Shown in pieces: positions 16,301-26,200 of a stretch of DNA of 64,000 bases. A program made the translations under genes and the position numbers. Location: positions 1-64,000 of the forward strand of contig JAEUSY010000041.1 of assembly GCA_016788295.1 (NCBI GenBank), given 5' to 3'. Under the pieces are notes generated by a model. It made no database searches and was not told the DNA's origin. It saw nothing but the letters and a program-made list of their open reading frames with translations. Position 1 is the first letter of the stretch, and the number at the start of each line of letters is the position of its first letter. Origin of the DNA: Flavobacteriales bacterium. Lineage in GTDB: Bacteria > Bacteroidota > Bacteroidia > Flavobacteriales_F > PHOS-HE28.

Positions 16301-18715
16301 ACCAATGGCACCGATGGCGGCCTTTCCAACCCGCTCTACTTCACCACCAAGAAGTCCATTCTGGTGAGCGTGGACAATAAGAGCAAGAAATACGGCGAGG
16401 TGCTTCCGGAATTCACGGCGGTGTACACTGTTGAAGGCGTGAACAGCAGTGTGCCCTTGGCAGGCTCCGAGCTTACACCTGAAGAGCAGGCCCGCATCCA
16501 GAGCATCGGCATCACCACCATTGCCAACTCACTGAGCAACGTGGGCCTGTGGGGCATTGAGCCGAACAACGCCGACCCCTTGAGCCCCAACAGCAACGTG
16601 CCCGCCACGAGCGCGATGGACATCTCGCTGTTGGACCGCTACAACGTGGTGTTCCGCAACGGCGTGCTCACCATCGACCCGGCCGACCTGAAGATCACCG
16701 CCCGCGACACGACAATTGTATACGGCGAAGCGATCGAAGGGCTGAACTTCAACTACGTGCTGAGCGATGGCGCACAGGGAGCGCTCAACATCACCCCCAG
16801 CGATAACCAAGCGATCGTGAGCGCCGTGGCATCCACACGCGGCACCGCGCTGGTGAACGCCACCGGCCTTGTACGCGGCACCGCGCTGGTGAACAACGAC
16901 GGTGAGCAACTGCTGACGGACGATATCCTGAACAACTTCAGCTTCATGATCTCGCAGGCGGTGGCCAGCACCCGCGGCACGGCCCTGGTGAACGGCGAAC
17001 TGATCGATCCGGCCGAACTGTACACGGCCACTGCGCTCACCAATTCCGGTGCACGCCTTGTGCGCGGCACCGCGCTGGTGAACGGATTCACGCTGGTGCG
17101 CGGGACCGCACTGGTGAACACCATTGATTCGCTGGGCACCATTACCAACACCAGTGCGCTCACCAACGCGGGCAGCCTGGTGAATAGCGGTGGTGTGGTG
17201 AACAGCTCTGCCATCTCGCTGAACAGCAATACGCAGACCTTGGTGATCCTGGGCGATGAGGACGTCTCCATCCTTGCCGGCGACACACCGGGCGAAGTGG
17301 TGCTGCGCTCGGTGAACCTGATCACGGGCAACACGGTGGGCACGCACCTGATCCTGCCGGGCACCTTCATCTCCAACAACTTCAACATCTCCTACGGCCT
17401 GGGCACCCTCACCATTCTGCCGGCCACGGCCCAGTTCACCATTACGCCCGGTTCACTAACACAGGTCTATGATGGGCAACCCAGGTCTGTCGCTGTTTCT
17501 GTGGTACCAGCCGATGTGCCCTACACGGTGACCTACAACGGCAGCACTGCGCTTCCCGTGAACGCTGGCACCTACACGGTGCAGGTAACGGTGGATGACC
17601 CGAACTATGTGGGCTCCGCCACCGCCACTTTGGTGATCCAAAAAGGCAACCCGCAGATCAGCATTGCACCAGCCTCCCTAACGCAGGTCTATAGCACCAC
17701 GCCGCGCACGGTGAGCGTATCCACCACACCGGCAGGTGTGCCGTTCACGGTGACCTACAATGGAAGCACCAACGCACCGGTGAACGCCGGCTCTTACGCT
17801 GTGGTGGTAACGGTGAACACCGCCAACTACCAGGGCACCGCGAACGCCACCTTGGTGGTGCAGAAAGCACCGGCAACCGCCTCCACGGGCATTTATGTGA
17901 TCAACAAGGGCCAGGCCCTCTGTCCCTTCACAGCCACCTACAGCGGTTTCCTGGGTGGACAGACATCGTCCGTGGTGACCTCCACCACCTTTACGCTGAG
18001 CCCAAATTACACCGGACAGGCAGGGGTGTACCAGATCATTGTGAACGCCACGGCGGCCAACTACACCTTCACCTCGGTGAATGGAACATTGTACGTGAAC
18101 CCCGCAGGATCGGGCACCAAGCAGGTGAAACCCACCTTTATCTGCTTCGAGAACCTGAGCACACCGGTGAACGGCTATTCCAAAGTGGCCTGGTTCAACT
18201 ACGACAATCCGAACAACACGCCGGTGTACATCCCTTACGGGACGAAGAACTCGGTGACCGCCACCTCCTTCGATGGCAGCCAGCGCCCAACCGTGTTCAT
18301 GCCGGGCGTTTCCGCCCCGATCGCCATCCCCTTCAATGGCTCATCCATCAGTTGGAAGATCACCAGCAACAAGAACAACGGTACCGTCGGTTCCATTACG
18401 GCAAACAGTTCCAATACCGTGTGCACCAGCCCGGGCGTGAAGAACCTGGTGCTTGAAGAGGAGCCAGCTGTTACCGAAGTGAAGGTGTACCCGAACCCGA
18501 GCGCTGGCAGGGTGTTCCTGGAGTTCCCTGAGTTAGCGGCGGATGCAGCGCTTGTGGAGGTCTATAATGCAATGGGCGCCCGTTGCGCCGTGCGTGTGGA
18601 CCGCGCAGCCGATCAGCGCCTCGAACTCGACCTGAGCGCGAACGGTCAAGGGATGTACATCATCCAGGTGCTGCGCGATGGGAACATCGAGAGCTTCCGG
18701 GTGATCATTGAATAA
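13397..18715 (+). CDS. T9SS-secreted subtilisin-family (S8) protease with MBG repeats
   Basis: 1772 residues from ATG 13397, chosen because the signal peptide (ALLFSFAMFVPLLRAQ) then sits at the N-terminus. Order: two similar domains of about 145 residues (30-175, 176-320); an S8 peptidase domain (about 448-888) with the Asp in GVLSDSYN, the His in EGRAMLQIIHDVAPG, the Asn-containing AAGNFG and the Ser in FFGTSAAAPHAAG; an IPT/TIG-like domain (about 895-980); MBG-type domains (about 985-1570), the first interrupted by RGTALVN repeats; and a T9SS type A sorting domain (about 1693-1772, VYPNPSAGRVFLEF). A catalytically complete cell-surface or released protease is expected. An 11-base C run lies between the Asn and Ser blocks. 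Confidence 0.9.
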   Translation: MFRSISRRSCALLFSFAMFVPLLRAQQNCANTISLSNGYSVSITNVIQNANGTNTITLRVLNNGCSGCKKLNELTVQAAQGTYSNVSVATISGAFTYASINMGPTLSGTTLKGFRINNTNGIGNGQAAAFSVTYTLSGPFQNQQVLLKTSSSTLTASFTAGNFQSVKNCLALSSNACANIVTLSEGYTAAITNVVPNANGSNTITLTVLNNGCSGCRKLDHMYVQAAPGTYSNISVQSLSGNVTFSSINMGPTLPGVSIQGFKVFNINGVGNGLVAAFTVTYTLSGPLQSQQVILRTTSPYYTASFTAANFQTVSSCLYPPPPPPSGIEPYFEPAANKLYDIIGVELTSLYNKYANGGSAISDDIFQLIGTSVRVSIRTQPGQHANAVNLLTGPNYGLVQELNDPTNNLLNGTIPILNLLSLNLLPNLLVSARPIYSPINNAGLITSQGDTAMRSFRARGVFGVDGTGIKVGVLSDSYNTITGDPAADDVVRKDLPGPANPDHPNPVQVLQDFPLGTRTDEGRAMLQIIHDVAPGADLAFRTGFLGPVDFAKGIRDLKDAGCNVIVDDITYISEPFFRDGVVAQAVNEVKAQGVSYFSAAGNFGTNSWQGTFAPVAAPTGVTGQAHNFANGTGGPADILQSIMLYQGDYTIVFQWDDGTTGTTTNSDFDIYLATSSGSALFGFNRMNIGGDAFEVLPFVVTADSVLSNILIVRESGTGNATLKYVVYRGKVKVNEYGGFNASTIAGQANAAGAIAVGAVLYTNTPQYGVATPPPASFSSRGGTPVNGQDRFKPDIMGPNGVNTSVNLGGVNIDGDLFPNFFGTSAAAPHAAGLAALLLEARTKFYGDVLTPDGVKNILQNSAIDMGTPGYDVASGAGYITADNALSQLGNPAPFITSISYDTTLTPGVDPITLTIYGEYLNQGAAVFLGGTQLTTGVQLLGDSALITLVEPFPGLYPAIQVYNPPMAGTNGTDGGLSNPLYFTTKKSILVSVDNKSKKYGEVLPEFTAVYTVEGVNSSVPLAGSELTPEEQARIQSIGITTIANSLSNVGLWGIEPNNADPLSPNSNVPATSAMDISLLDRYNVVFRNGVLTIDPADLKITARDTTIVYGEAIEGLNFNYVLSDGAQGALNITPSDNQAIVSAVASTRGTALVNATGLVRGTALVNNDGEQLLTDDILNNFSFMISQAVASTRGTALVNGELIDPAELYTATALTNSGARLVRGTALVNGFTLVRGTALVNTIDSLGTITNTSALTNAGSLVNSGGVVNSSAISLNSNTQTLVILGDEDVSILAGDTPGEVVLRSVNLITGNTVGTHLILPGTFISNNFNISYGLGTLTILPATAQFTITPGSLTQVYDGQPRSVAVSVVPADVPYTVTYNGSTALPVNAGTYTVQVTVDDPNYVGSATATLVIQKGNPQISIAPASLTQVYSTTPRTVSVSTTPAGVPFTVTYNGSTNAPVNAGSYAVVVTVNTANYQGTANATLVVQKAPATASTGIYVINKGQALCPFTATYSGFLGGQTSSVVTSTTFTLSPNYTGQAGVYQIIVNATAANYTFTSVNGTLYVNPAGSGTKQVKPTFICFENLSTPVNGYSKVAWFNYDNPNNTPVYIPYGTKNSVTATSFDGSQRPTVFMPGVSAPIAIPFNGSSISWKITSNKNNGTVGSITANSSNTVCTSPGVKNLVLEEEPAVTEVKVYPNPSAGRVFLEFPELAADAALVEVYNAMGARCAVRVDRAADQRLELDLSANGQGMYIIQVLRDGNIESFRVIIE
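15708..15718 (+). repeat. Homopolymer run of 11 C inside the protease gene
   Basis: The tract lies in the catalytic domain before the Ser block and is followed 16 bases later by seven G (15735-15741). Such tracts can slip during replication and shift the frame, and they are also common places for assembly errors. In the sequence as given the frame is intact. Confidence 0.85.
16838..17119 (+). repeat. Five direct repeats encoding RGTALVN
   Basis: Near-identical 21-base units (cgcggcaccgcgctggtgaac and variants) begin at 16838, 16874, 16973, 17063 and 17099. Degenerate copies (TATALTNSG, TSALTNAGSLVN, GGVVNSSA) continue to about 17215. They lie inside the region between MBG-type domains of the protease and encode a Thr/Ala/Asn-rich insert. 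Confidence 0.85.
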
Positions 18716-18736
18716 GGGGCTAACGCTCCTTCGTTG

Positions 18737-18773
18737 GAAGGGCCATCTGCCGGGTTTCGGTGGATGGCCCTTC
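18737..18773 (+). terminator. Strong hairpin after the protease gene
   Basis: GAAGGGCCATC (18737-18747) pairs perfectly with GATGGCCCTTC (18763-18773), an 11-bp stem with a 15-base loop, followed by TTCAT. It lies 22 bases after the protease stop. It overlaps the most upstream possible start of the next gene, which argues for the later GTG start there. Confidence 0.75.
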
Positions 18774-18786
18774 TTCATATCGGCGC

Positions 18787-18793
18787 TATCTTG
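18787..18793 (+). promoter_or_regulatory. -7 element of the cyclase gene
   Basis: TATCTTG(T) lies seven bases before the GTG at 18800. It fits a TAnnTTTG-type -7 box and implies that the cyclase mRNA starts at or very near its start codon. Confidence 0.5.
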
Positions 18794-18799
18794 TGCCAC

Positions 18800-20770
18800 G
18801 TGCGCAGTTACCTGTTCCTGACCCTGCTGGTCATCAGCACCTTGTCCGTTAGCGGGCAGGATGTTGCGATCGATAGTTTGAAAGCGGTCCTGAAGACGAC
18901 CCTCCCCGATTCCTCTCGGGTATCCACCCTATTGGAACTGAGCGCCCAGTTCTACCGCAGCGATGCCAAAGAGGCACGACGACTGGCCACGGAAGCCAAG
19001 GACCTGGCCGAAAAGAGCGGATACAAGAACGGCCTGGCACGCGCCTACAAGGCCGTGGGCATGACCTACTACTTCCAGAGCGATTGGGTGGAGACCCTGG
19101 TGAACTGGAAGTTGGCGCTGGAGGTCTTCCAAGAGGTGAACGATCTGAACGGCGTTTCCAACATGTTGAACAACCTGGGCGCCGTACACTTCAGCGGTGG
19201 CGACGACAAGGCGGCACTGGACTATTACCTGCAGTCGCTGCGGGCGGCAGAGTCCAGCAAGGACTCACTACGTATCGTCACCGCATTGGTGAACATCGGC
19301 ACAGTGTACCTCACCAAGGAGAACAGCAAACCCCTGGCCTTCTCGTACTACAAGCGCGCACTGCCCATCAGCAAGGCCTTGGGCGACAACGATGCCATTG
19401 GCACCTGTGCCGTGAACCTGGGCGAGCTCTTCCTGCAGGAACGGACGGCCATTGATTCCATCAAGCTCTACAACCCCGACTCCGCGCTGCATTACTTCGA
19501 GATGGCGCTCGATGCCTACCGCCATTCCTCCACCGGCAACCTGCCCGTTGCCTTGAAGAGCATCGGAAAGGTGTATGCCATCCGCAAGGATTTCGCCAAG
19601 GCCATCCAATACCAGACCGAGGCCTACCAGATCGCGAAGGCCATGGATGCGCGTTTGGAAATGGCCCAGGTGCTGTTGAGCCTGGCCGGCACCTACCAGC
19701 GCCAAGGGGACTTCAAACAGGCCATTGCCAAATTCCACGAGGCCAAGATCATTGCGGATGAGGTGGGCGCGCTGTACGAAGTGCACGATGCCTACCAGGG
19801 CCTTGCCATGAGCTATTCCAAGACCGCTGATTTCAAGCAGGCATACAACTACCTGAACCTGTACGCCGACCTGAAGGACACGCTGTACAACGCCGATATG
19901 GACAAGAAGCTGCAGGCGCAGACCCTGAGCTACGAGATCGAAAAGAAGGAAGGTCAGATCTCCTTGCTGGAGAAGGACCAGGAACTGCGTTCGTTGGAAC
20001 TAAAGCGCCAGAAGGCCATCAAGAACGGCACCATCGCCATCGGTCTGCTGTTCCTGGTGCTCGCTGGTGGGCTCTTCAACCGCTACCGCTACACCAAGAA
20101 GACCAACGCCATCATCACCAAGGAAAAGGAACGCAGCGAGCAATTGCTGCTGAACATCCTGCCCGAAGAGGTGGCCGAGGAGCTGAAGGCCAAGGGCGAG
20201 GCGGAGGCCGTGCAGATAGATCAAGTGAGCGTGCTCTTCACGGACTTCAAGGGATTTACAGCACTGAGCGAGCAGGTGACCCCGAAGCAGCTCGTGCATG
20301 ACCTGCATGAGTGTTTCAGCGCCTTCGACCGCATATGCGAACAGAACGGCCTGGAGAAGATAAAGACCATTGGTGATGCGTACATGGCCGCTGGTGGACT
20401 GCCTGTGCCCAACAGCACCCATGCCATGGACACCATCAAGGCCGCCATGGCCATGCGCGATTTCATTGCCGAAGGAAAGGCCCGGAAGATCGCGGCGGGG
20501 CTCCCCTTCTTCGAGATCCGCATCGGCATCCATACCGGCCCGGTGGTGGCGGGTATCGTAGGCGTGAAGAAGTTCAGCTACGACATCTGGGGCGATACGG
20601 TGAACACCGCCAGCCGCATGGAATCATCCGGCGAGCCGGGCCATGTGAACATCAGCGAGGCCACCTACAACATGGTAAAGGACCAACCCGGCCTCACCTT
20701 CACCTCACGTGGCAAGGTGAAGGCCAAGGGCAAGGGCGAAATGGAGATGTATTTCGTGGACCTGGCCTAA
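18800..20770 (+). CDS. TPR-repeat class III adenylate cyclase, membrane-anchored
   Basis: About 656 residues from GTG 18800, where the signal peptide starts (RSYLFLTLLVISTLSVSGQ); upstream ATGs at 18734 and 18767 lie in or just after the terminator hairpin. Residues about 25-400 are tetratricopeptide repeats (AMSYSKTADFKQAYNYL and similar), probably periplasmic. A transmembrane segment follows (about 410-430, TIAIGLLFLVLAGGLF), then the cyclase catalytic domain (about 470-650). Both metal-binding aspartates are present (FTDFKGF, GDAYMA). The Lys of EKIKTIGD and the Asp of YDIWGD match adenylate rather than guanylate cyclase choice, and the transition-state Asn and Arg lie in TVNTASR. It should make cAMP from ATP in the cytosol in response to an outside signal. 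Confidence 0.9.
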   Translation: MRSYLFLTLLVISTLSVSGQDVAIDSLKAVLKTTLPDSSRVSTLLELSAQFYRSDAKEARRLATEAKDLAEKSGYKNGLARAYKAVGMTYYFQSDWVETLVNWKLALEVFQEVNDLNGVSNMLNNLGAVHFSGGDDKAALDYYLQSLRAAESSKDSLRIVTALVNIGTVYLTKENSKPLAFSYYKRALPISKALGDNDAIGTCAVNLGELFLQERTAIDSIKLYNPDSALHYFEMALDAYRHSSTGNLPVALKSIGKVYAIRKDFAKAIQYQTEAYQIAKAMDARLEMAQVLLSLAGTYQRQGDFKQAIAKFHEAKIIADEVGALYEVHDAYQGLAMSYSKTADFKQAYNYLNLYADLKDTLYNADMDKKLQAQTLSYEIEKKEGQISLLEKDQELRSLELKRQKAIKNGTIAIGLLFLVLAGGLFNRYRYTKKTNAIITKEKERSEQLLLNILPEEVAEELKAKGEAEAVQIDQVSVLFTDFKGFTALSEQVTPKQLVHDLHECFSAFDRICEQNGLEKIKTIGDAYMAAGGLPVPNSTHAMDTIKAAMAMRDFIAEGKARKIAAGLPFFEIRIGIHTGPVVAGIVGVKKFSYDIWGDTVNTASRMESSGEPGHVNISEATYNMVKDQPGLTFTSRGKVKAKGKGEMEMYFVDLA

Positions 20771-20858
20771 TGGCTACCTGTGCATTCGCACAGCCCTTCC
20801 CTCCAACTTCGAACCAAGGACCACCAGGCGTGTACAGCGTGCCTATACCACGCTCCGT

Positions 20859-21287
20859 ATGCGCCTACCCCACCTCGCCATCATCACGCTGCTGCTCCTG
20901 ACGACCACCGCAAAAGCCCAGGACCAACCCACCATACCCGACCCACAGCACAGGTATTTCGGCGTGCCCTATTTCGAGAACCGAGCGGATAGCGCGGAGT
21001 TCATGCAGTTCCAAGCAGGCCTGCAATGGGAGGAGACCGTCACTGCCTTGGACACTACGAGCAGGACCTACAAGCTGGTGTGGCACGAGAACCAGCATGG
21101 CGGACTTTGGATGGTGTCCCGTGGTGATGGAAGCACGCTGGTACGTTCAACGGGGACCGTGCGCGTAGGCCCTATGCACGAGGAAGGACACTTCCGCACT
21201 GCAAGCGGCAAGCACGGCATCATGATCGCTTGGGAAACACCCTGTGGCCTGATCTGCCGAACGGCGAGCTATTACGTGGAGGAGTGA
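20859..21287 (+). CDS. Exported protein, DSADF family (copy 3)
   Basis: 142 residues, the same length as copy 1 at 7812. Signal peptide (LAIITLLLLTTTAKAQ), then ADSAEFMQF, TYKLVWHENQHGG, a variable middle, and WETPCGLICRTASYYVEE at the end. The shared motif order with 7812-8240 and 12758-13182 defines the family, although overall identity is low. Function unknown; probably periplasmic or outer-membrane associated. It precedes a lipoprotein gene in the same direction by about 60 bases. Confidence 0.7.
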   Translation: MRLPHLAIITLLLLTTTAKAQDQPTIPDPQHRYFGVPYFENRADSAEFMQFQAGLQWEETVTALDTTSRTYKLVWHENQHGGLWMVSRGDGSTLVRSTGTVRVGPMHEEGHFRTASGKHGIMIAWETPCGLICRTASYYVEE

Positions 21288-21345
21288 GCATTGCGGGTAC
21301 GATGGCCCGAACTTTGCCCGGCAGCTTCATCCTTCCCTCACCCCA

Positions 21346-23166
21346 TTGCGCGTGCCGCCCTTCCTATTCGTTCTGCTGGTCCTTAGTGCCTGCGGATCCG
21401 CTGTGTCGCAGAACACCAACATCCCCATCCCGTTCACGCAGCTGGAGGCTCCGGACACCCTTCGCACTGCTGCCGAAGTCGCTGCATTGAAGCGCACGAG
21501 CCCAGCTGTGGACGTTAACGAGCGCAGCATTACCGAACCGCAGCTCCCGTTCGAGGAAGGCAGCGCCATGCTGGTGAAACGTGTGGGCGACACGTGGCTG
21601 GCCTATTCCTTACCGCTCTTCAAGGACCGTCGGAGCGACTTCGAGCTGCAGCGCTTTACGCCCGATGGTCGTTTCCTCATCGCAGAGCAAAGGACAACGG
21701 AATTCACCCGGGGGCAGGAGTATCACCAAGTTGACCTTTACCTCATCGACCTGGAGCGCCTCACCTACGCAAGCGTGACCACCCTGTTCGACAACTTCGA
21801 GTGGGAGTTCGATGACAAAGGCGAGCAGCTTGACCACCGCACGCGCGATAGTTCGGTGGTGAGCATCACCAGCACCCACATCCACCTCGTGAACGGATGT
21901 ACAGTGAACGGCAAGCCGGTGCCGTGTGAGACCCCTTCGATGTCTTATCTCATCACCCCCGAAGCACTTGTTCCGGACAGCAACATCAGCATTGAACCGG
22001 TGGCGGATGGCGCAAGCCAGCTGCCGGCGCCACCGGGCGGTTGGGACCGGCACAGCTTGCACCGCAACAAGCGCTTGTGCCCCGGCCGGAGCGGAGAGAA
22101 CATGCGCCGGCCGTTGGTGGATGACGCTGCACGAATAAAGCTCTTGCAATACGCTGCGGACCACTACACTGGCGCCACCTTACGCTACGGTGCGAAGCTG
22201 CCCTTCGAAAACGGACTGCGCATTACCCTGCTCTGCGAGCGCGACGATGACCACGACCTGCTCTGGTTGACCTATGATCGACAAGGGCAGCTGCAGAGCA
22301 TCGATACACTGGCCTCCACTTATGGCGACGGGCAGTATGCTGTTTCGGAGTGCATCTACCTGAACCCTTACGGGCAGTTGCTCGTGGAGAGCATGCACCG
22401 CGAAACGTTGCGTGATGAGTTGGACACCATGGCCTACCGTTGCGACACGCTGGTGTATGAGCCGGTGATCGAAGGCGTGGCATATGCTGACGAGAGTGGC
22501 GAGATCAAGCATCGCTATCAGCTCCGTCGTCGTGCAATGGACCTCAGCCGTTGCTGGTTGGAGAAGCACCAAGTGGACGACCAGGTTCCCTACCCATGGC
22601 ATTCGCTGCGCGAGGTGGTGCCGTCCGGACGCAGGGTGCTCCAACAGGCCAGCGGTGACCTGAACCGCGACGGCGCCGAGGACCATGTGCTCGTGCTCAC
22701 CAACGATGCCGATGATGGACCCCGCGACCTGCTCATCACGTTCATCGCCCCGGACCGTGGCCGCTTTGTTCAGCACGCCTTGCTGAAGGACTTCCTACCG
22801 GATAAGCACAGCGGTGGCTTCCACGACCCCATTGGAGAAGAGGGCATCAGCGGGATCAGCATTAACGTGGATACGCTCGTCATCACGCAGTTCGGTGGCA
22901 GCGCGTGGAAGTATACCAGCACGGACAAGTACGTGTACGACACCTCCAGCAAGGCTTTCTATCTGGTGGAATCTGGTGGTCGCTCCTTCCATGCGGCACA
23001 AGAGGACAATCAGGCTGAGGAACTGCAGGAACTGGAAGCCTTGCGCAGAAAGCAGAAGCTGAACAAGGAACAGGCCGCGCGCTACGCAGAATTGAGGGAA
23101 CTTGAGGAGAAGGCCATGTGGAAGGCTATGCGGTACCCGGTGGGCGCCAGGCCCATGGGCAAGTAG
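21346..23166 (+). CDS. Large lipoprotein of unknown function
   Basis: 606 residues if TTG 21346 is used; GTG 21352 is an alternative, and both leave the lipobox LLVLSACG near residue 16. The N-terminal half is not recognised. Around residues 435-545 there is a pattern seen in uncharacterised Bacteroidota secreted proteins: GDLNRDGAEDHVLVL, an acidic beta segment, and FGGSAWKYTSTDKYVYD. The last 50 residues are a charged helix (EELQELEALRRKQKLNKEQA) likely to form a coiled coil. Periplasmic side, membrane anchored. Confidence 0.7.
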   Translation: MRVPPFLFVLLVLSACGSAVSQNTNIPIPFTQLEAPDTLRTAAEVAALKRTSPAVDVNERSITEPQLPFEEGSAMLVKRVGDTWLAYSLPLFKDRRSDFELQRFTPDGRFLIAEQRTTEFTRGQEYHQVDLYLIDLERLTYASVTTLFDNFEWEFDDKGEQLDHRTRDSSVVSITSTHIHLVNGCTVNGKPVPCETPSMSYLITPEALVPDSNISIEPVADGASQLPAPPGGWDRHSLHRNKRLCPGRSGENMRRPLVDDAARIKLLQYAADHYTGATLRYGAKLPFENGLRITLLCERDDDHDLLWLTYDRQGQLQSIDTLASTYGDGQYAVSECIYLNPYGQLLVESMHRETLRDELDTMAYRCDTLVYEPVIEGVAYADESGEIKHRYQLRRRAMDLSRCWLEKHQVDDQVPYPWHSLREVVPSGRRVLQQASGDLNRDGAEDHVLVLTNDADDGPRDLLITFIAPDRGRFVQHALLKDFLPDKHSGGFHDPIGEEGISGISINVDTLVITQFGGSAWKYTSTDKYVYDTSSKAFYLVESGGRSFHAAQEDNQAEELQELEALRRKQKLNKEQAARYAELRELEEKAMWKAMRYPVGARPMGK

Positions 23167-23204
23167 CCCCCTTGTCCCTATATCTGCGCCTGATCGTTCC
23201 GCAC

Positions 23205-26200
23205 TTACTGCCGCACCACACGCATCTGCCAGCGGTCGCTTTCCGTGAGCAACACCACCGTGTAGAGACCGGGCGCAAAGGGCGCCAGGTCCAACGACGT
23301 GCCGCGTTGTTCCAGGACTTTTTGGCCAGCGACGTTCCATAGCTCCACCATCCGCACGTTCGCTGCACCGCGTATCGTAAGTGGTCCGTCGGTGGGATTA
23401 GGCACCAACTGGATACCGGGCGCATCATACAACAGTAGACCGGTGGTGATCTCGTAGGTCACGGTGTTGGAGGCCGCTGAAGTGCAACCGGCCATAGTGG
23501 CCACCACGTGGTAGTCGCCCGGCACGATAACGGTGACGTTGGCTGTATTGCCGCCAGGCAGCACCACGCCATTGAAGTACCATTGATAGGTGGCGTCGGG
23601 CACTGGGCTGGCGCTCAACACGTTGCCGGTGATGCTGGCCACAGGGGCTTGCACGGTGTTCAATGAGATCAATAGCGGTTCGCTCTGCACAGTGGTGGCC
23701 GTGGCGCACGTGGCGTTGCCCGCAAGGGTGCAACGCACCAGCGCATTGCCCGTCAGTCCGTTGATGGTGTAGCTCGCGCTGTTCCCTCCTACCGGCAGAT
23801 CATTCACGGTCCATTGGTAGTTGGGTGCCGTGCCGCCGTTGACCGCAGTGGCCGTAATGGTGATCACATCGCCCACGCAATGCGGACCGTCGGGTGCGGA
23901 CAGAGCGATGGTGGGCGTGCAGACCGCAGCGCAGGGCGAAGTGTGGCTTCCCAGGTGGCTGTAATCGTTCACGGGATAGGCGATCCATTCCACATCGGGC
24001 AGGAAGGGATCGGTGCCATCGGGATCGCCGCGATCAATGGTGGGCTTGCGTACAAGCACCGTATAGAAAGTGCCCACGCCGTTGTTGAACCAGTAGTTGT
24101 CATCCTCGAAGAAGTCGCCAACACGGCCGATGACGTCGATGGGCTGGTCGTCATGCACCAGCACGATGGTCTCCTGTCCGTCGTACCAAAGGTCAGTGAT
24201 CTGGTCCGCGTAGGTGTTGATGTTCGTGGCGTAGTTGGGGGCCACCAACACATGCACATCGCCGGGCTGGATCACACCGTTGAGCATGGTGGCATCGTAG
24301 GTGTGCGCCCCGTTCGGATAGAACCGCAGGGAATAGTCCGAAAGGTCCACCGGTACCGAGCGTGGGTTGTAGATCTCGATGGCCCGCGCGATGTCACCGG
24401 GATAATGCACCATCTCACTGATGAACAGATCGTGGCAGGGTTGCGGCTCCGGCCCCACCACCACTTCGTAGTTGATGCCGGTACGGCGATAGAGGTGCAC
24501 GGCCTCGGTCTCGGCACAACTGGCGTAGATCTCGGGCGTACCATCGCCGTTAATGTCGCCGGTGCCCACGAATTGTGCATTGGGCGTGTTGCTGGCCAGC
24601 AGGTGGCGCGTGAACATCTCGCTGCCATCGTTCTCGTACCAGTCGGTGCTGCGGTCATCGAGGGCGGATGCCACCACGTCGACATCGCCATCGCCATCGA
24701 GGTCGGTGGCCACCACATAGGTGGCATAGCCAACGCCGTATGCCAGCACGCGCTCGGTATAGGCCGGGAAGGCGCCACCGCTGCTCTCGTACCAGTTGAT
24801 GCGGTCCTGATCGCCCATGGTGGCCACGATGTCCTTATCGCCATCGCCATCCAGGTCCACCCAGTAGCAGCTGGTTATCCCCGGCGCTGACTGGTCGATC
24901 TCGAACGCTTGGAAGGTGCCATTGCCCATGTTTCGGTGCAGCACCAGCTTGCCCACCTGTTGCAGGTTGGAGTAGCACGCCGATAGCACGTCCATGTCAC
25001 CGTCGTTGTCGTGATCGAAGGCACGTACCTCATAGGGCTGCGGATACGTGGTGTTCACCGTGAGCTGTGTGAACACCTCGCTGCCGTTGTTCTGGTACCA
25101 GTAGATGAACCCACCATTGAGGTTGGAGGCCACCACGTCCTGATCACCGTCATTGTCGAAGTCCACCACATCGCAGGAATAGGCGTTGGTAAGGTTGGCC
25201 ACCAGGCGCTTGGCGAAGTTGCCGCCACCCAGGTTCTCGATCCAGCTCACCTTATTGCCACTTCGTTCGGTGAGGACCGCATCCATATCGCCATCACCAT
25301 CGAGGTCGGTGGCCTTCATGTCCACGCCACCGGACACCAGTAGGCGGAACGGACCTTCGCGCACGATGCGTGCCTCGAGCTTACCGCTGCCGTCGTTCAC
25401 ATACCAGTTCACATAGAGCAGGCCCACGGCCATCATGTCCACATCGCCATCATTGTCGAAGTCGCCGTGGCAAACGCCGCGTGCATCGGTTAGAATCCGG
25501 TTCATGGGCCTGGGCTCAAAACCTGCGGTGGCTGGGTTGATGTAGGCACGGACGTCTGAGCTTGAGGCTGCCACCACGTCCTGGTCACCATCACCGTCCA
25601 GATCGGCGGCCATCACCAGCGATGCGAAGTCGAGATCGGTATCCAACGTAATGCCTGCGGTATTGAACGTGCCGTTGGCGCTGTAACCACGCCAGTAGAG
25701 CATATCCTCTCCGTAGTCGGCCACCAGCAGGTCCTTGTAGCCATCGCTGTTGAGGTCGCCTGCACCCACACCGCGTATTCCGTTATAGGTGGTCACCGAC
25801 TGCTGCGTGAAGGTGGTGCCCGTGTTGCGGAAGTAGCCCATTCCACTCGCGCCCGCGTACAACAGGTCCATGTCACCATCCAGATCGATATCGTCCTGCA
25901 CCAGGCGACGTGGGGTGGTCATGTTGGCCAACAGTTCGTTGGCGAAGGTCCCGCTGCCATTGTTGCGGAACAGGCGTATCGCGCCTGCGGTCTGCACGGC
26001 TGCGGCAACGTCCATATCGCCGTCGCCATCGTAGTCATGGGCCTGCACATGGGCCACCCCCGTGAGGCCGGTGGCGATATCCAACTGCGTGAATGCAAAG
26101 CCGCCATTGTTCCTCAACCAGTACACCTTGTTCGCCGTGAAGGCCGCACAGACCAGGTCCTTGTCGCCATCGCCATCCATGTCCGCAATGGCCACCCCCG

